A stretch of 64,000 nt of DNA, taken from NCBI GenBank assembly GCA_950097015.1, contig CATNEN010000001.1, positions 21,195,501 to 21,259,500 on the forward strand, in the 5' to 3' direction. The notes under the pieces were generated by a model. The model was given only the letters and a program-made list of their open reading frames with translations. It was not told the DNA's origin and ran no database searches. This DNA is from Macrostomum hystrix (taxonomy: Eukaryota > Platyhelminthes > Macrostomidae). Within the stretch, counting starts at the first letter, position 1; each line of letters begins with the position of its first letter. The position numbers and the translations under genes were made by a program. Shown piece after piece: positions 53,352 through 63,413 of this stretch.

Positions 53352-53807
53352 GCATTGGCGAAATTCTAAGAAAATTTAAATGTTGATTCTGAGTTTTCTC
53401 TACTAAAGAATAGGCCTAGCCTATGTAAACTATAAACTTATAAAGTTATAATTATACACTAAAAAATAAGTTATAATATATTTACAAATAAATTATAAGT
53501 GAAAAAACAAGTCTACTGCATCTGAAATCAGCATGTGTCTAAATTCTACAATCTACATTAACAAGTCTACAACTACTTCTACAATTGCTATTAGAATTAT
53601 TACAATTGCTAACCAGGTGGTTATGACATTGACAGTGATGACTTCATTGCTGTGATTGCTAGCGAAAGAACGGAGGTTGTTTTCCTCCTTCCTGGCGAGA
53701 CGCTCAACAATGTCAATTCCGATGGCGGAGGCTCAACATCCCGGTGGGACAGCTTTTTGGGGCGCAGAGTGGGGCGCCGTGCGCCCCGCTATACGCCCAG
53801 CCGGCGC

Positions 53808-53925
53808 CGGGGCGCATGGTGATTTTCCTATACGCCCTTGCTATACGCCTCCCGCCGCCTGGGCGCATAGTGATTTTCCTATACGCCCTTGCTATACGCC
53901 TCCCGCCGCCTGGGCGCACAGTTTT
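53808..53925. repeat. 59-bp tandem duplication
   Basis: Two adjacent copies of a GC-rich unit containing GCGCATAGTGATTTTCCTAT, with a decayed partial copy to the left. Confidence 0.8.
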
Positions 53926-54415
53926 GTAAACATCACTTTTTACGCGGTTTTTTTATCTTTTCGTGTAGTACACGTGACTTATGGTTGCAGAAAAATATTA
54001 TTTCACCTTTAACATGTCTAGTTGCTCTTAAATTTGGAAATATTGTTTGCATCATTTTCGAAATTTTCTACTAAATTTTCCAACTTTTTTTTCGTATGCG
54101 AAAATTTTTGCAGGAAGATTAATTCGCCATGTGCTACTATTAGTAGAAACGATAGGATACTGTTTCAGTCATATCCTATAGCTCATTCTTTCCGAAACAC
54201 CTGCTCATGTAGACTGAAATTATATGACTCTGCATGACAACTTAGTATAATAGCTAGCTAGTATATAAATTAACATGGTTGCTTCTAATTTTCAGTTTCC
54301 TCTACATTTATCATAGAGAATAGGGACTCAAAATTCGTCGAGATCAATCTGGATTAAGGGAGGTCCCAAAATCGATTCCGTGCCTTCCCTAGAATCCCTA
54401 GATTCCCTAGATTAG

Positions 54416-54635
54416 TAGGGTGAGAGGGAGATCAGTAGGGTGAGATGGAGAGCAGGTATGGTGAAAGGGGGATCAGGTAGGGTGAGAGGGAGAGCAGTAG
54501 GGTGAGAGGAAGTGTGGTAGTAAGATGCAGTAGAGTGAGAGGAAGTGGGATAGTGAGATGCAGTAGAGTGAGAGGAAGTGTGGTAGTGAGATGCAGTAGA
54601 GTGAGGGGAAGTGGGGTAGTGAGATGTAGTAGAAT
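54416..54635. repeat. Purine-rich ~22-27-bp degenerate minisatellite
   Basis: Repeats of GTAGGGTGAGAGGGAGATCA grading into GTAGAGTGAGAGGAAGTGTG and GTAGTGAGATGCA. About nine copies. Confidence 0.8.
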
Positions 54636-55133
54636 GTTTAAATTTTAATTACGATTAATTTCATTAATGCCATTAATGGCATGAGAAGTCAGAAAGAGAT
54701 CAAAGAAAAGATTTGAGACAGAAAGAGTTTAAATTTTTAGTTTCGTATTAGTGATGTGGAGTGTGCTGCGGGAATCGAGTGGGGTTGTGAGCCAGCCAAA
54801 TTTTTCCAATTTTTAGCACGTCAATAATCGCGACCCACATAGCAGCTGGCCGCAGAACACCATCATTAATCTTAGGGCCAGACTTGGGGCGGAGGTGAAT
54901 TAAGTAGCCGCCGATTCCCCTTGTCTCGGATCTGTCTAGTCCCCTGTAGAAGTGACTGATCGCGGCCATAGCAATACTGTATGGACTAGTTTAGGTCATA
55001 ATTCCCCTCCAAACCGCGATCAGATTGTAGGGATCACTCATGCGTCTAGAGTGAGCATTAATTCTTCATGTCCCTTTTCTTTACTGTAACCCGAGCCGAA
55101 GCTCGATTATGACCTTTCCCCCTTTAGATACAT

Positions 55134-57079
55134 GTAACGACACTATAGGCAGGTCGGCGCCTGCGCTTCCCATATCCCGGCGGGATCACAATCATTGGCC
55201 GACTGCCGGCAGACGCTCCTAGTGGGGCATCTGGCGATTCTCGCCGCCGCTTCAGTGGGCAATTGGGGTGGCATAATGCCGACCCAATTCCTCGCTGACA
55301 GGCTGGCGAGCATGTGGGTTGCTTTGATGGATGCGGGGTTGACGGAGCTGCAGGACTATTTAAGAAAGCGCGCTGCGCTGCCCCTAGAGCAACCCCCCTT
55401 GGACCTTTACCCTTCTTCCGGACCAGTCCCGGAACACGGTCCGTGGACTCTCCCCCTTGCTAGATAGAACTTAGCCCCTGAGCCTAAGGCTCCTGAGAAC
55501 AGCCACAGGTAAATTACCTGCATAGCCCCTGAGCATTTAAGCCACCCCTTTGGGTGAGCTCCAATTGAGCCGTGTGCTCCTGCGATTTGGCCCCTTGCCA
55601 ATTGCGCTAGACATCCCCGTCCCTACTTCCTCTTTCATTTGCCCTTCCTGGCGAGAACAACGGTCTGCAGCCTGTCAACCAGCATCGCAGATAAGTAACC
55701 CGCGCAGCGGACTCTAATTGCTATCCCTAAGGGATTTATTATTTAGCTATTGGGCAATAAGGGCAAGGGCAGGGATTTGTTTTCAGCCTAATAAACTATT
55801 GAATCACAGTTTTTATCTAACTTATTGGGCTCAATTTAATAACAACTTAAATCCTTCTTACTATGCATTCCTCTTCCTCTTATTTTATCGTTAGACAGCC
55901 CTCAACCATGAGTGGCTAACTTACTAGGGGGATGGGCTCTGGCACGGCCGAGCTGAAGGCTGCGGCAGGAAGGCAACTGTAAAGCGCGCATGAGAGTAGT
56001 AGGGAGCTAGGGATTTGCGAGCTAAATGCGGGATGTAGCGTGTGCATTTCTGCCTAAGAGGTGGGGGATTTCTTGGCCGGTTTTCCTCACTCTCTCGGCG
56101 GATTCCGGTGTACGCGTCAAGTTCCTTTGCCAAGTTGAATTCTCCCTCTTTTCCCCGCCTTTCGCAACCGCGGCCATGGGAGCGAGGGGCGTGATTTAAT
56201 AATTTCCTGCTGCATAATCACTCAGCCAGTGTTCAGCTTAATCTCTCCTGCCTCTGATTTCCTCAACTCACACAGATCCGGATTTGCTAGTCATCTAATG
56301 CGTAGGCTGTAGCCTAATGTACAGAATGTGTCTAATGCCTCATGAGTAGGATTCTGGCTATGGATTTCTCATTCAGGTTCTGAGTACCACCTTTCTAGAC
56401 CACTGTAGCGCAGTTTCAGGAATCCCCTGTTGAGGCGTGACTCGATTCATTCTGGGGTCTTCACCCTAGTCTAAAACGGAAGTTACAGAATGCTCTATTT
56501 TCTTCGGCTTGTCTAAGATCTGTGTGACAAACTGGGAGCTGCGAGCTCCGGGGACCCAAGTTCCCAAATGTCTGCGGTGGCAACGTAGGCGCATTGGGTG
56601 GTGGCGCTACCTTCGATCATTTATCCGCTTTGCCGATAGCCTTTCCGCATTTCTAAGACAAGAGCCTAGGCCGAGTCGACCACTGCTACCAAAGTTAGGA
56701 GTCAGTTACGAACATGCTACTGATGACAGTAGGCTATCTAGCCCTGTCCTATCCGCTTGCGGGTAGTCCGGCATCTATTTAGACTTTTAGCCGGTTTCGA
56801 GCACTGCTTGGGGTAGGCACGGCAATCATGCCTGTGGCCTATGGGTTGGGTGGGACTGGCCAGCCTGAGGCCAATAGGACCACTCGCTTGCATCCTTTGT
56901 ACCGCCTCATCTCTCCCTTCATCTCTCCCTTCATCCCTCCCTTCGTCTCATCCCTCTCCGCGGCAACTCGCGGCAGCAGCGTGATCGACCTCCGACGCTC
57001 TCGACGCTCTCGTCGTTTTCCACACTCCTGTCTCTCACGAGGGCGGTCATCGGCTAGCAAAAGACCCGCACGATTTCAA
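55134..57079 (+). mobile_element. Candidate 5' LTR / upstream region of the gag-protease element
   Basis: Bounded on the right by ...TTCA directly before a primer-binding site. TGTAACGACACTATAGGC at 55134 is a possible LTR start. A TATTTAAG box near 55356 and AATAAA near 55790 are where promoter and poly(A) signals might lie. No 3' LTR copy was found downstream, so the boundaries are tentative; a shorter LTR is possible. Confidence 0.3.
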
Positions 57080-57081
57080 AT

Positions 57082-57098
57082 GGTGGCAGCGGTGGGAT
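57082..57098 (+). promoter_or_regulatory. Primer-binding site complementary to a tRNA-Leu-like 3' end
   Basis: TGGTGGCAGCGGTGGGA is complementary to a tRNA ending TCCCACCGCTGCCA-CCA, the common tRNA-Leu acceptor/T-arm sequence. It starts with TGG as a minus-strand primer site should and lies 1.3 kb before gag. Confidence 0.55.
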
Positions 57099-58406
57099 CT
57101 AGAAAGGGCGCGAAACGAACTTGAAATTTCAATTTAGTTTAGCGCTGCAGATTTCTGTAGTAGCTAGCCGTAAGGGCTCCTAGATTTCATTATCCGTATG
57201 CCGGAATCTTATCTCTGGTGACTGGACTTCAGTTCCGAGTAACTGTCAATTAATTTTCTTTGAACAGTTTCAATTTGATCTGGACTTCAATGTAAGGTTT
57301 TTGTTAGAATCTCAAAAATTTCTGATTAGTGTCTTTCTACTAAGAGTAGGCTGTGTGAGCGGATTTCATGCTAGAGTGTCTTCGGGTTATGTGGTTACCG
57401 TAGGATGCGTAGTACTGCCTGATGGGTTCCTAGTATAAACGTTGACTTACCGGTGTCGCGGGGGGCCTGCTTCCGAGTACTCGCATGCGAAAGTGCTGCA
57501 TAACTTTGACCAAGTCTGCCTTAGGCAAGGACCTGTTAGGGGGCTGGGATCCGGCGACCATACCGTTTTCCAGAAAGCAGCCGTCGAGTCTAACGACACC
57601 CGCGCTAGCGCCCCGAAGCTGTGCATAGTCTCTTGTTCGACCCTAAGGACGGGCTAGAATTTGGTCGGCACGGTTCTCTTAGGCTACAGGGAGACCAGGT
57701 TGGGCCAGTCTTAACAAAGAGCCGGGCATTGTCCCTACGGCCTTCTAACCGAGCGACGGGAGCCCCTGGCAATGCAGCCAGGAACCGATGACTCCCCTAG
57801 CACCGGGGATTGACCCTTCTTGAAATGAACCCTATTGGATCGTGTACTTTCCGAGGTGGGGTGGGTAGGCCAAAGACCTTGGACAGAGCACCCCATATAG
57901 TCTACCCATCGAGGTGACATGTGGGTGATATGGGAAGCTGCCATATGCAGTAGATCCGGCTTTCCTAGGTCGGCTGATGACCCTTGGGCAGGCTGCTGCA
58001 GGCGCAAGCCTGTGGTGGTGCTGACTCCGCCGTACCTATAGTGTAACAGTCCGCTATAGGATTGCAGAACGAGTGCTAAGTTAAAACCTAGACTTCTATG
58101 TCCCAAACTTAAGTGCGCGCAAACAGTTGTCAGAGGCCAAGGCTGGAAGCAAAGCTAGCCAGGGCCCTGGGCCCTTTTTCTCTCTAATTGACCTTTAATC
58201 TCCTTTTTGCTGTAGGGTTGCTAGGAGTAGGAATTCACCCGCATCATTAATCAGGGCTGGTGACTTCACAGCTCAGGCTCGTTTTTCTCTTCCCCTTGCG
58301 CGACCCCCGGTCGTGATCTGTGTTTCCTTTTCTCTCCTCCCCCATTGTTGCATCAGCACCCCCTCTTTTTCAATTCGCAAAACCCTCATTCCTCTTTTGG
58401 CCGAAA
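57099..58406 (+). other. Long untranslated leader of the gag-protease element
   Basis: No coding signal on the plus strand; a minus-strand frame at 57735-58106 has no recognisable domain. It presumably includes the packaging leader. The length is long but within the range of large LTR elements. Confidence 0.35.
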
Positions 58407-59465
58407 ATGTCCGACCAGGAGGGTGAGGTGGTGGAAGTGGTTGGAGTCAACCGCCCACCCAGAGGCCGCGCCGCAGCTGCGGCGCGCGCCGAACCCCCAG
58501 CGGCTGCTGCAGCACAGCAAGCCGACCCTGTGGAGCGCCTAGCGCTGCTTTTGGAGCGGCTGGAAGTGCGACGACCTCGGAACCACCGGGTCAAGGTCGC
58601 CATCGAGCCCTTCGAGTCCCGAAGAGATTCCTTCCCCCTCTGGCTTCGCCGATTTAACCTGAAGCTGGAGGCGGAGGGTGTTGAATCCGAGGAAGAGAAA
58701 ATCCTCACCCTCCTCGCTCACCTGGGTGGCGAGCCCCTCACCGAAGCGTTAGGGTTGCCCCGCCGGGTGACTTACGTGAGGTTTGTGCAGGATCTGACTG
58801 AAGTTCTCAGTGGCGCCTGCACCCCCTACGCCCGATTACTGAGTGGGCGCAACCTGAAGCAAGGGCGGGACGAGACATACCCCGCCTTTGCCGACAGATT
58901 AAGAACAGCGGCCCTGCAGGCCACCCCCAATGGCCATGGCGTGCACTTTGAGCGCGCCCTGTTGGCCTCATTTATGGAGGGGATAGTGGCCCCACCCGAG
59001 GTGTTGGCACCCATCATGCGGATGGAGTTTGCCAAGGCTGAGGCCGCCGCCGCCGAACTGCGTGCTGCCACGCAGGCGCATGAAATGGCGGTGGAGCGGG
59101 ATCCTCGCCGGCGGGTGCGCCAAATCAGGACAGAGTTAGATGACGAACCGGATCAGCCAGAGCCGCAGCACAGGCTGCTGGCAGAATTAACCAAGGTGAC
59201 CCAGCAGCTAGCTGAGATTTCTCAGCAGCTGCGGGAAGCCAAGCCCAACCCCACCCCCCCTCTCTGCCCACACCCAACCGGGCATCAGTGGCACCCGAAG
59301 CGTGCAGAACACGGGGCCGCTAGAGAAGCGAATCGTGAGGTGGCGATGGGAAATGGGAACGGGGCCGCCAATTGGAGGCAGGCCAACGGCTCCGCGACCC
59401 AGCCCGCAGCTCGACCGTCGGAGCGGCGGCAACCGCCGCCTCCGACCTCCGAGAAGTCCGAGTGA
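58407..59465 (+). CDS. Gag-like capsid protein of an LTR retroelement
   Basis: 352 residues. I chose ATG 58407 (MSDQEGEVVEVVGVNRPPRG); the open frame upstream lacks ATG. An Ala/Arg-rich N-terminus is followed by a Ty3-type capsid region, about residues 60-180: FESRRDSFPLWLRRFNLKLE, EEEKILTLLAHLGGEPLTEA, VQDLTEVLSGACTPYARLLS and DETYPAFADRLRTAA. A helical segment (LLAELTKVTQQLAEISQQL) and a Pro/Arg-rich tail follow. No CCHC zinc knuckle is present; only an isolated CPHPTGHQWH resembles one. The frame overlaps the protease frame (-1) for about 90 nt, suggesting programmed frameshifting, though no textbook slippery heptamer was confirmed. Confidence 0.7.
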   Translation: MSDQEGEVVEVVGVNRPPRGRAAAAARAEPPAAAAAQQADPVERLALLLERLEVRRPRNHRVKVAIEPFESRRDSFPLWLRRFNLKLEAEGVESEEEKILTLLAHLGGEPLTEALGLPRRVTYVRFVQDLTEVLSGACTPYARLLSGRNLKQGRDETYPAFADRLRTAALQATPNGHGVHFERALLASFMEGIVAPPEVLAPIMRMEFAKAEAAAAELRAATQAHEMAVERDPRRRVRQIRTELDDEPDQPEPQHRLLAELTKVTQQLAEISQQLREAKPNPTPPLCPHPTGHQWHPKRAEHGAAREANREVAMGNGNGAANWRQANGSATQPAARPSERRQPPPPTSEKSE

Positions 59466-59896
59466 ATGCACTCGGCCGAGTCCCCACCCGAGTGCGAACC
59501 CGCCCAAATCGCTCTGAGCAGCTCAGTGAGGTGTGGGTAGCCTTGGAGGTGGATGGGGCACCCCTGGACCTCCTCGTCGACACTGGGTCCATGGTGAATG
59601 TGCTCCCGGGCTCGTTGTCATCGATCTTCCGACACTACCCATTCGAACCCACGCAATTTTCCCTTTTTGCTTACAATGGCACACCAATTGTTGCACAGGC
59701 GCAGGTCAAAGTTAAATTACAGGTTGGCACCGAAGCGCTGGACACACTGTTCCTAGTGGTTGAGGGCGACTGCTCTCCCCTGCTCGGCGCCTCCTGGTTG
59801 GCTCACCATCATGCCATCATTGACTTTGACTCGCGCCAATTAATCATTTATCGCCAATTCCTCCCCTTTTCACTCAGGCGGAAGGCTAGATTTTAA
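59372..59896 (+). CDS. Retropepsin-like aspartic protease (-1 frame relative to gag)
   Basis: The core reads VWVALEVDGAPLDLLVDTGS (catalytic DTGS), then MVNVLPGSL, LFAYNGTPIVAQAQVKVKLQ (flap and strands) and SPLLGASWLAHHHAIIDFDS, the ILG-A-x-WL-type C-terminal motif of retrotransposon proteases. It would process the Gag polyprotein. The listed start is the edge of the open frame; expression is probably by frameshift from gag. A stop follows at 59894 with no RT after it. Confidence 0.72.
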   Translation: MEAGQRLRDPARSSTVGAAATAASDLREVRVNALGRVPTRVRTRPNRSEQLSEVWVALEVDGAPLDLLVDTGSMVNVLPGSLSSIFRHYPFEPTQFSLFAYNGTPIVAQAQVKVKLQVGTEALDTLFLVVEGDCSPLLGASWLAHHHAIIDFDSRQLIIYRQFLPFSLRRKARF

Positions 59897-60042
59897 GTGA
59901 GGGTCACCGTGACCTAGGGTTAATCACCATTTTCTTTCCTCGCCCACCCCACCCTTTCTCGGGTTGTCGACTTATTTAAGCAAGGGCCGGGAAAAATTAA
60001 GCAGGGAAAATTTTACTAAAAGACGAGGAAACTAGTTTAGAC

Positions 60043-60624
60043 ATGGCAAGCTTTGGCACCGTCCTGGCGTGGTGGCTAGAAGTGGCCGCCACGGACTATC
60101 GCCGCGAACTGGCCGGGAAGAGGACCTGGCTGATGGTCCGCCTGTGGCTGTTACCCATGATAGGACGAGCGGCCCAAGCAGGCGTTGACCTCGCCCTTGC
60201 CTGCCAGCTGGCAGAATCTAGGTGGCTGGCCCAGGCGTGGTGCGAAGAGCGGGACCCTCTGCCGCCTAGGGGAGAAGACGAGGCAAACCTCCCTTGGAAC
60301 CTGCGGTGGATGGAGTACAGCCCGCCAGAGGATTGGAGCCTTACCATCCCCGATGAGCTCGCCTCCTGGCTGCAAGCCAAGAGGATCCCAGGACAGGAAG
60401 AGTTGGAGCACCAGCTGGTCATGCGCCGGATTGGGATGCCAGAGGTCACCCTGCGGTCAGCGGCAGACCCGGATTGGCGTGAGTGGCTCCACGGACATCG
60501 CATCGCCGAAGAGCCACCGCCCGGGGACAGCACGCTCGGCCGCATGGTGAGGGAGATGGAAGGCGAAGAAGCTAGCGAGGGACCGGCGGAAAGTACGCCC
60601 ATCAAGGAGGCGGCCGAAGAATAG
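60043..60624 (+). CDS. ORF3 of the gag-protease element, unknown function
   Basis: 193 residues from ATG 60043, in GC-rich sequence with codon use like gag. Begins MASFGTVLAWWLEVAATDYR and is Trp-rich (LAQAWCEER, LPWNLRWMEY), with an acidic C-terminal tail (EEASEGPAESTPIKEAAEE). No signal peptide or membrane helix is obvious and no family is recognised. Its place after the protease is where RT would be expected, so it may be an extra structural or accessory protein of a non-autonomous element. A host gene is less likely given the neighbours. Confidence 0.55.
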   Translation: MASFGTVLAWWLEVAATDYRRELAGKRTWLMVRLWLLPMIGRAAQAGVDLALACQLAESRWLAQAWCEERDPLPPRGEDEANLPWNLRWMEYSPPEDWSLTIPDELASWLQAKRIPGQEELEHQLVMRRIGMPEVTLRSAADPDWREWLHGHRIAEEPPPGDSTLGRMVREMEGEEASEGPAESTPIKEAAEE

Positions 60625-61730
60625 GAAAAGCGCAAGGTAGGGTCAATAGAGGCAGTGACCGCAGAATTGTAGGAACAGGACCACTATCCGTTAGGCCCCT
60701 GTTCCCTGTTCCCCTTTGTCCTTTTCCTTTTTCTTCTCCCCTTTAATAATCATTCGCACTCTGCACCGTTTGTTCTTTTCTTCCTATTGTGCATGTTTTC
60801 CCTTTTAATCTAAAGCCGCCTTGGCAAAAATCTCACACAAAAACTCTTATAAATTTAGTCAAAATCACAAAAATACACTTAGTGGGGCGAAATTCCCCTG
60901 ATACTTTTTCACATGAGATGCTTATCTAATTGTAGCAAACTAGGGTATGCACCTTCTTTTCTTAAAGAGCATTTTACTTTTAATCGCACCACATCATGCA
61001 TGGCACCTCTGCCTTATCTCGCTTCATATTGGTGGGTCTGTGGGAATTCAATTTAGGACAGCTTCTAAATTAGGAGGGACACCAACCCGCTAAAGTGAGC
61101 GGGGTGGTATGCCTTGGGAAATTCTATGCTTCTTTAAGGGAGGGAAGGCGGTTCAAATCAAAAAGGCCATCTCGGCGCCAAAACCTCTTAAAAACTTATA
61201 TAAACTAATCAAAATCCAAAAACATACTTAGTGGGGTGAAATTCCCCTTCGTAAGAATTTTCGCATGAAACATAGTAGTATGCAAGAGGGGGCTTCTAGG
61301 ACAAAAATTATCGCAGCCTCCATTATCCACAAACCATTACTTTTATTATTCCCGAAGAGATCAGGAAAAAAGGGTCCCCGCCTCTCTCTAAAAAACTCCG
61401 TCTCCATATTCTAAATTCTCTACTTTTAATATTCCACATCAGTTTGTGAGTTGAATATCTAGGACAAAAAATTATCGCAGCCTCCTTATTGCACAAACCA
61501 TTACCTTTCCTGAAGGAACAAGGTTCCCCGCCAAAAAAAATACTTTCCAGTTTGTGAACTTGGACAAAAACAAATTATCGCAGCCACTCCCTAAGAGATC
61601 AGGAAAAAATAGCGAAGCTGTAAAAAACGTGCCAAGACAATCAAATTAGCACTAAAATCACAATCCCAAAACTCAAGATCCCAAACCTAGGGTGCTCATC
61701 CTACGAAAAAAAATTAAATTCTTATTAAAA
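60625..61730. other. AT-rich region with dispersed short repeats
   Basis: A block ACTTAGTGGGG(C/T)GAAATTCCCC with flanking AT-rich sequence occurs at about 60838-60900 and 61190-61252. A second block, GGACAAAAATTATCGCAGCC, occurs near 61299, 61462 and 61562. No gene is supported. This is probably the 3' untranslated part of the gag-protease element and/or the start of the next element. Confidence 0.45.
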
Positions 61731-61979
61731 ATGCTCCCAATCGTCTCTCCAGGATCTTATTACAAAAGTCATGAGCCTAATTACAAGAGTAAGTACCGAT
61801 GCAAACAAGAATGCATCGAGTACATGAGAAAATATTGGCCCGGCGTGGATATCAATGTCCCTAATATTAATCAAGCTCTCCAAAGACACTGGTTTCATAA
61901 CACTGGAGTAACCATAAAGGACTATGACAGCTACTATAACTTTGCAGAAATCATTAAGCAGCTTACATTCTCTCAATGA
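61731..61979 (+). CDS. Small ORF of unknown function, Polinton-like region
   Basis: 82 residues from ATG 61731: MLPIVSPGSYYKSHEPNYKS, KQECIEYMRKYWPGVDINVP, LQRHWFHNTGVTIKDYDSYY, ending IIKQLTFSQ. Charged and aromatic, no recognised domain. It overlaps the convergent minus-strand frame by 17 bp. The compact, overlapping arrangement resembles viral gene packing. It could be the surviving end of a longer gene. Confidence 0.35.
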   Translation: MLPIVSPGSYYKSHEPNYKSKYRCKQECIEYMRKYWPGVDINVPNINQALQRHWFHNTGVTIKDYDSYYNFAEIIKQLTFSQ

Positions 61980-62244
61980 TCAACGTCAATACAAACTCTT
62001 CACCGTTGAAATCAACGCCAACACCATCTTCCGTCTCAAACTGCAGCACAATCTCGTGAATCTCCTTATTACTTAGCACAACTCTTTTCACTGGATTTGG
62101 TTTCTCTACCAGCATCTGTCCTCCAGGAACAGAGTTTGAGATGTTGTACAAAATATTCGTTCGTTTTCCCTTAAATACCCAATCAAGACTGAGATTACTT
62201 CTGATTAGAATATTCAAACCCTTTACAATGTCTGCGATATATTT
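61963..62244 (-). pseudogene. C-terminal fragment of a Polinton/adintovirus-type structural-module protein
   Basis: Open from a stop at 62245 with no ATG before the conserved part: IADIVKGLNILIRSNLSLDW, VFKGKRTNILYNIS, then EIHEIVLQFETEDGVGVDFN and GEEFVLTLIIERM. The ending (I-x-x-x-D-x-x-G-x-x-x-DFNGE-x-x-x-x-L-x-I) is what I recall for C-termini of the uncharacterised metazoan proteins carried by Polinton-like elements (the F54H12.2-like group). Assignment is from memory of the family pattern, not from a search. It is N-terminally truncated. Confidence 0.4.
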
Positions 62245-62493
62245 AGTCTTTCAGCAATCGCTTTAAGAGTCAGTAGTTAAGAGTTAAGAGTTAAGAGTAA
62301 GAGTAAGAGTTTAACAGTTAAGAGTCACTGGTTTCACAAGAGTATCAAAGGATCGTCTTCAGCCGCTGCTTGACCGTCTCCAGCACCAGCAGGCTGGCAA
62401 GCTTCAGCATCTGCAGCAAAAGTTTAGTGGTAGTATTTACATTAGAGTGCTATAGTTTTATAAAAGAGAGACACAGAGGAGAGAGCGTAGCAC
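62245..62493. other. Short spacer with GTTAAGA repeats
   Basis: Several AGTTAAGAGTTAAGAGT units lie at 62272-62325. No coding signal. Confidence 0.5.
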
Positions 62494-62826
62494 ACATATT
62501 GGGTGGGCCAATAATACACACGGTTTTTCCTTCAATTCACACATATTGGGTGGGCCAATAATACACACGGTTTTTCCTTCAATTCACACATATTGGGTGG
62601 GCCAATAATACACACGGTTTTTCCTTCAATTCACACATATTGGGTGGGCCAATAATACACACGGTTTTTCCTTCAATTCACACATATTGGGTGGGCCAAT
62701 AATACACACGGTTTTTCCTTCAATTCACACATATTGGGTGGGCCAATAATACACACGGTTTTTCCTTCAATTCACACATATTGGGTGGGCCAATAATACA
62801 CACGGTTTTTTCCTTCAATTCACACA
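62494..62826. repeat. 47-bp tandem repeat, seven copies
   Basis: Unit begins CACATATTGGGTGGGCCAAT and includes ACACACGGTTTTTCCTTCAA. Copies are essentially identical except one extra T in the last. The unit contains the short palindrome TTGGGTGGGCCAA. Confidence 0.95.
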
Positions 62827-63247
62827 TTTTAATTTTTCTAGTAGACTCACAATGCTCATATAGAAGGCCCTGAAGTTCAGCCGCTGATGGAGGTCTTGTT
62901 GGGGGAGTCGGATCTTGCCAATCTTCTGCATCCGTTTGCCACCACCTTTCGCTCCGAATTGTCCTAGAGTTTTCATGCAGGAATGTAGCCGAAACAGAGC
63001 AAAAGCGGAGCCGCGGAAGCTCGGTCACCAAAGTATAGATGTTATGGCGGGATTGCACGTGGTAGTAACTCACACTGAACAGTTCTGCCAGGCTTGTTAA
63101 AGTATGCTGATGCCTTGTCATAAATTGGTCATTCCTTGTAGCGAAGCACGAGCTCACCCTTTGAAGGCATGATCGCTTGGTATAAAATAGTAAGCTGACA
63201 GGGAGCACAGCGATGCGAGCGAAATGCTCTTTGCTCCTTATCTTCTC
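62827..63247 (-). CDS. Possible coding frame of unknown function, Polinton-like region
   Basis: A minus-strand frame open from 63247 to the 47-bp repeats without an upstream ATG; the first internal Met is at about residue 44. It reads LFYTKRSCLQRVSSCFATRN, SLAELFSVSYYHVQSRHNIY, RSERWWQTDAEDWQDPTPPT and AELQGLLYEHCESTRK. The composition looks protein-like but matches no family I know. It may be a gene remnant or an exon. Confidence 0.25.
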
Positions 63248-63343
63248 TCAGTATTTAAAAGCTCAATACTCATGCAGTCAGCAAATCGATTTTTTAGTCT
63301 GTTCCTATGATCAGACAAATGCCCTCCAATTGGCGCGCTTTCT

Positions 63344-63394
63344 GCCAAAAAAGTCTCGGCGGCGCTTTTTGTGCCAGCTGGCAGACTTTTTGGC
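63344..63394. repeat. Inverted repeat able to form a hairpin
   Basis: Arms GCCAAAAAAGTCT (63344-63356) and AGACTTTTTGGC (63383-63394) flank a 26-bp loop. A further AGACTTTTT copy follows. It lies just past the end of the phospholipase-like gene. Confidence 0.6.
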
Positions 63395-63413
63395 AGACTT
63401 TTTTTTGCTTGAA

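Larger units (their letters stand above)
47457..53400 (+). mobile_element. Penelope-like element, 5'-truncated, carrying nested insertions
   Basis: RT (47457-47956), linker (49873-50082) and GIY-YIG endonuclease (52838-53170) are collinear pieces of one element. A 1.9-kb block with a minisatellite separates RT and linker; a Ty3/gypsy copy separates linker and endonuclease. The 3' region at about 53325 carries the CTGAAGATGACC...GGTCGAAA motif typical of Penelope-like tails. Confidence 0.65.
53401..55133. other. Noncoding stretch with short repeats
   Basis: Includes two ~59-bp GC-rich direct repeats (53808-53925, TATACGCCTCCCGCCGCCTGG core) and a purine-rich array. Short frames on both strands match nothing recognisable. 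Confidence 0.45.

Noticed and set aside
54748-55467. Related MWVA(I/L)-containing frames on opposite strands (54748-54969 minus, 55195-55467 plus)
   Set aside because: The shared peptide is only about seven residues and the surrounding DNA does not align convincingly; treated as coincidence.
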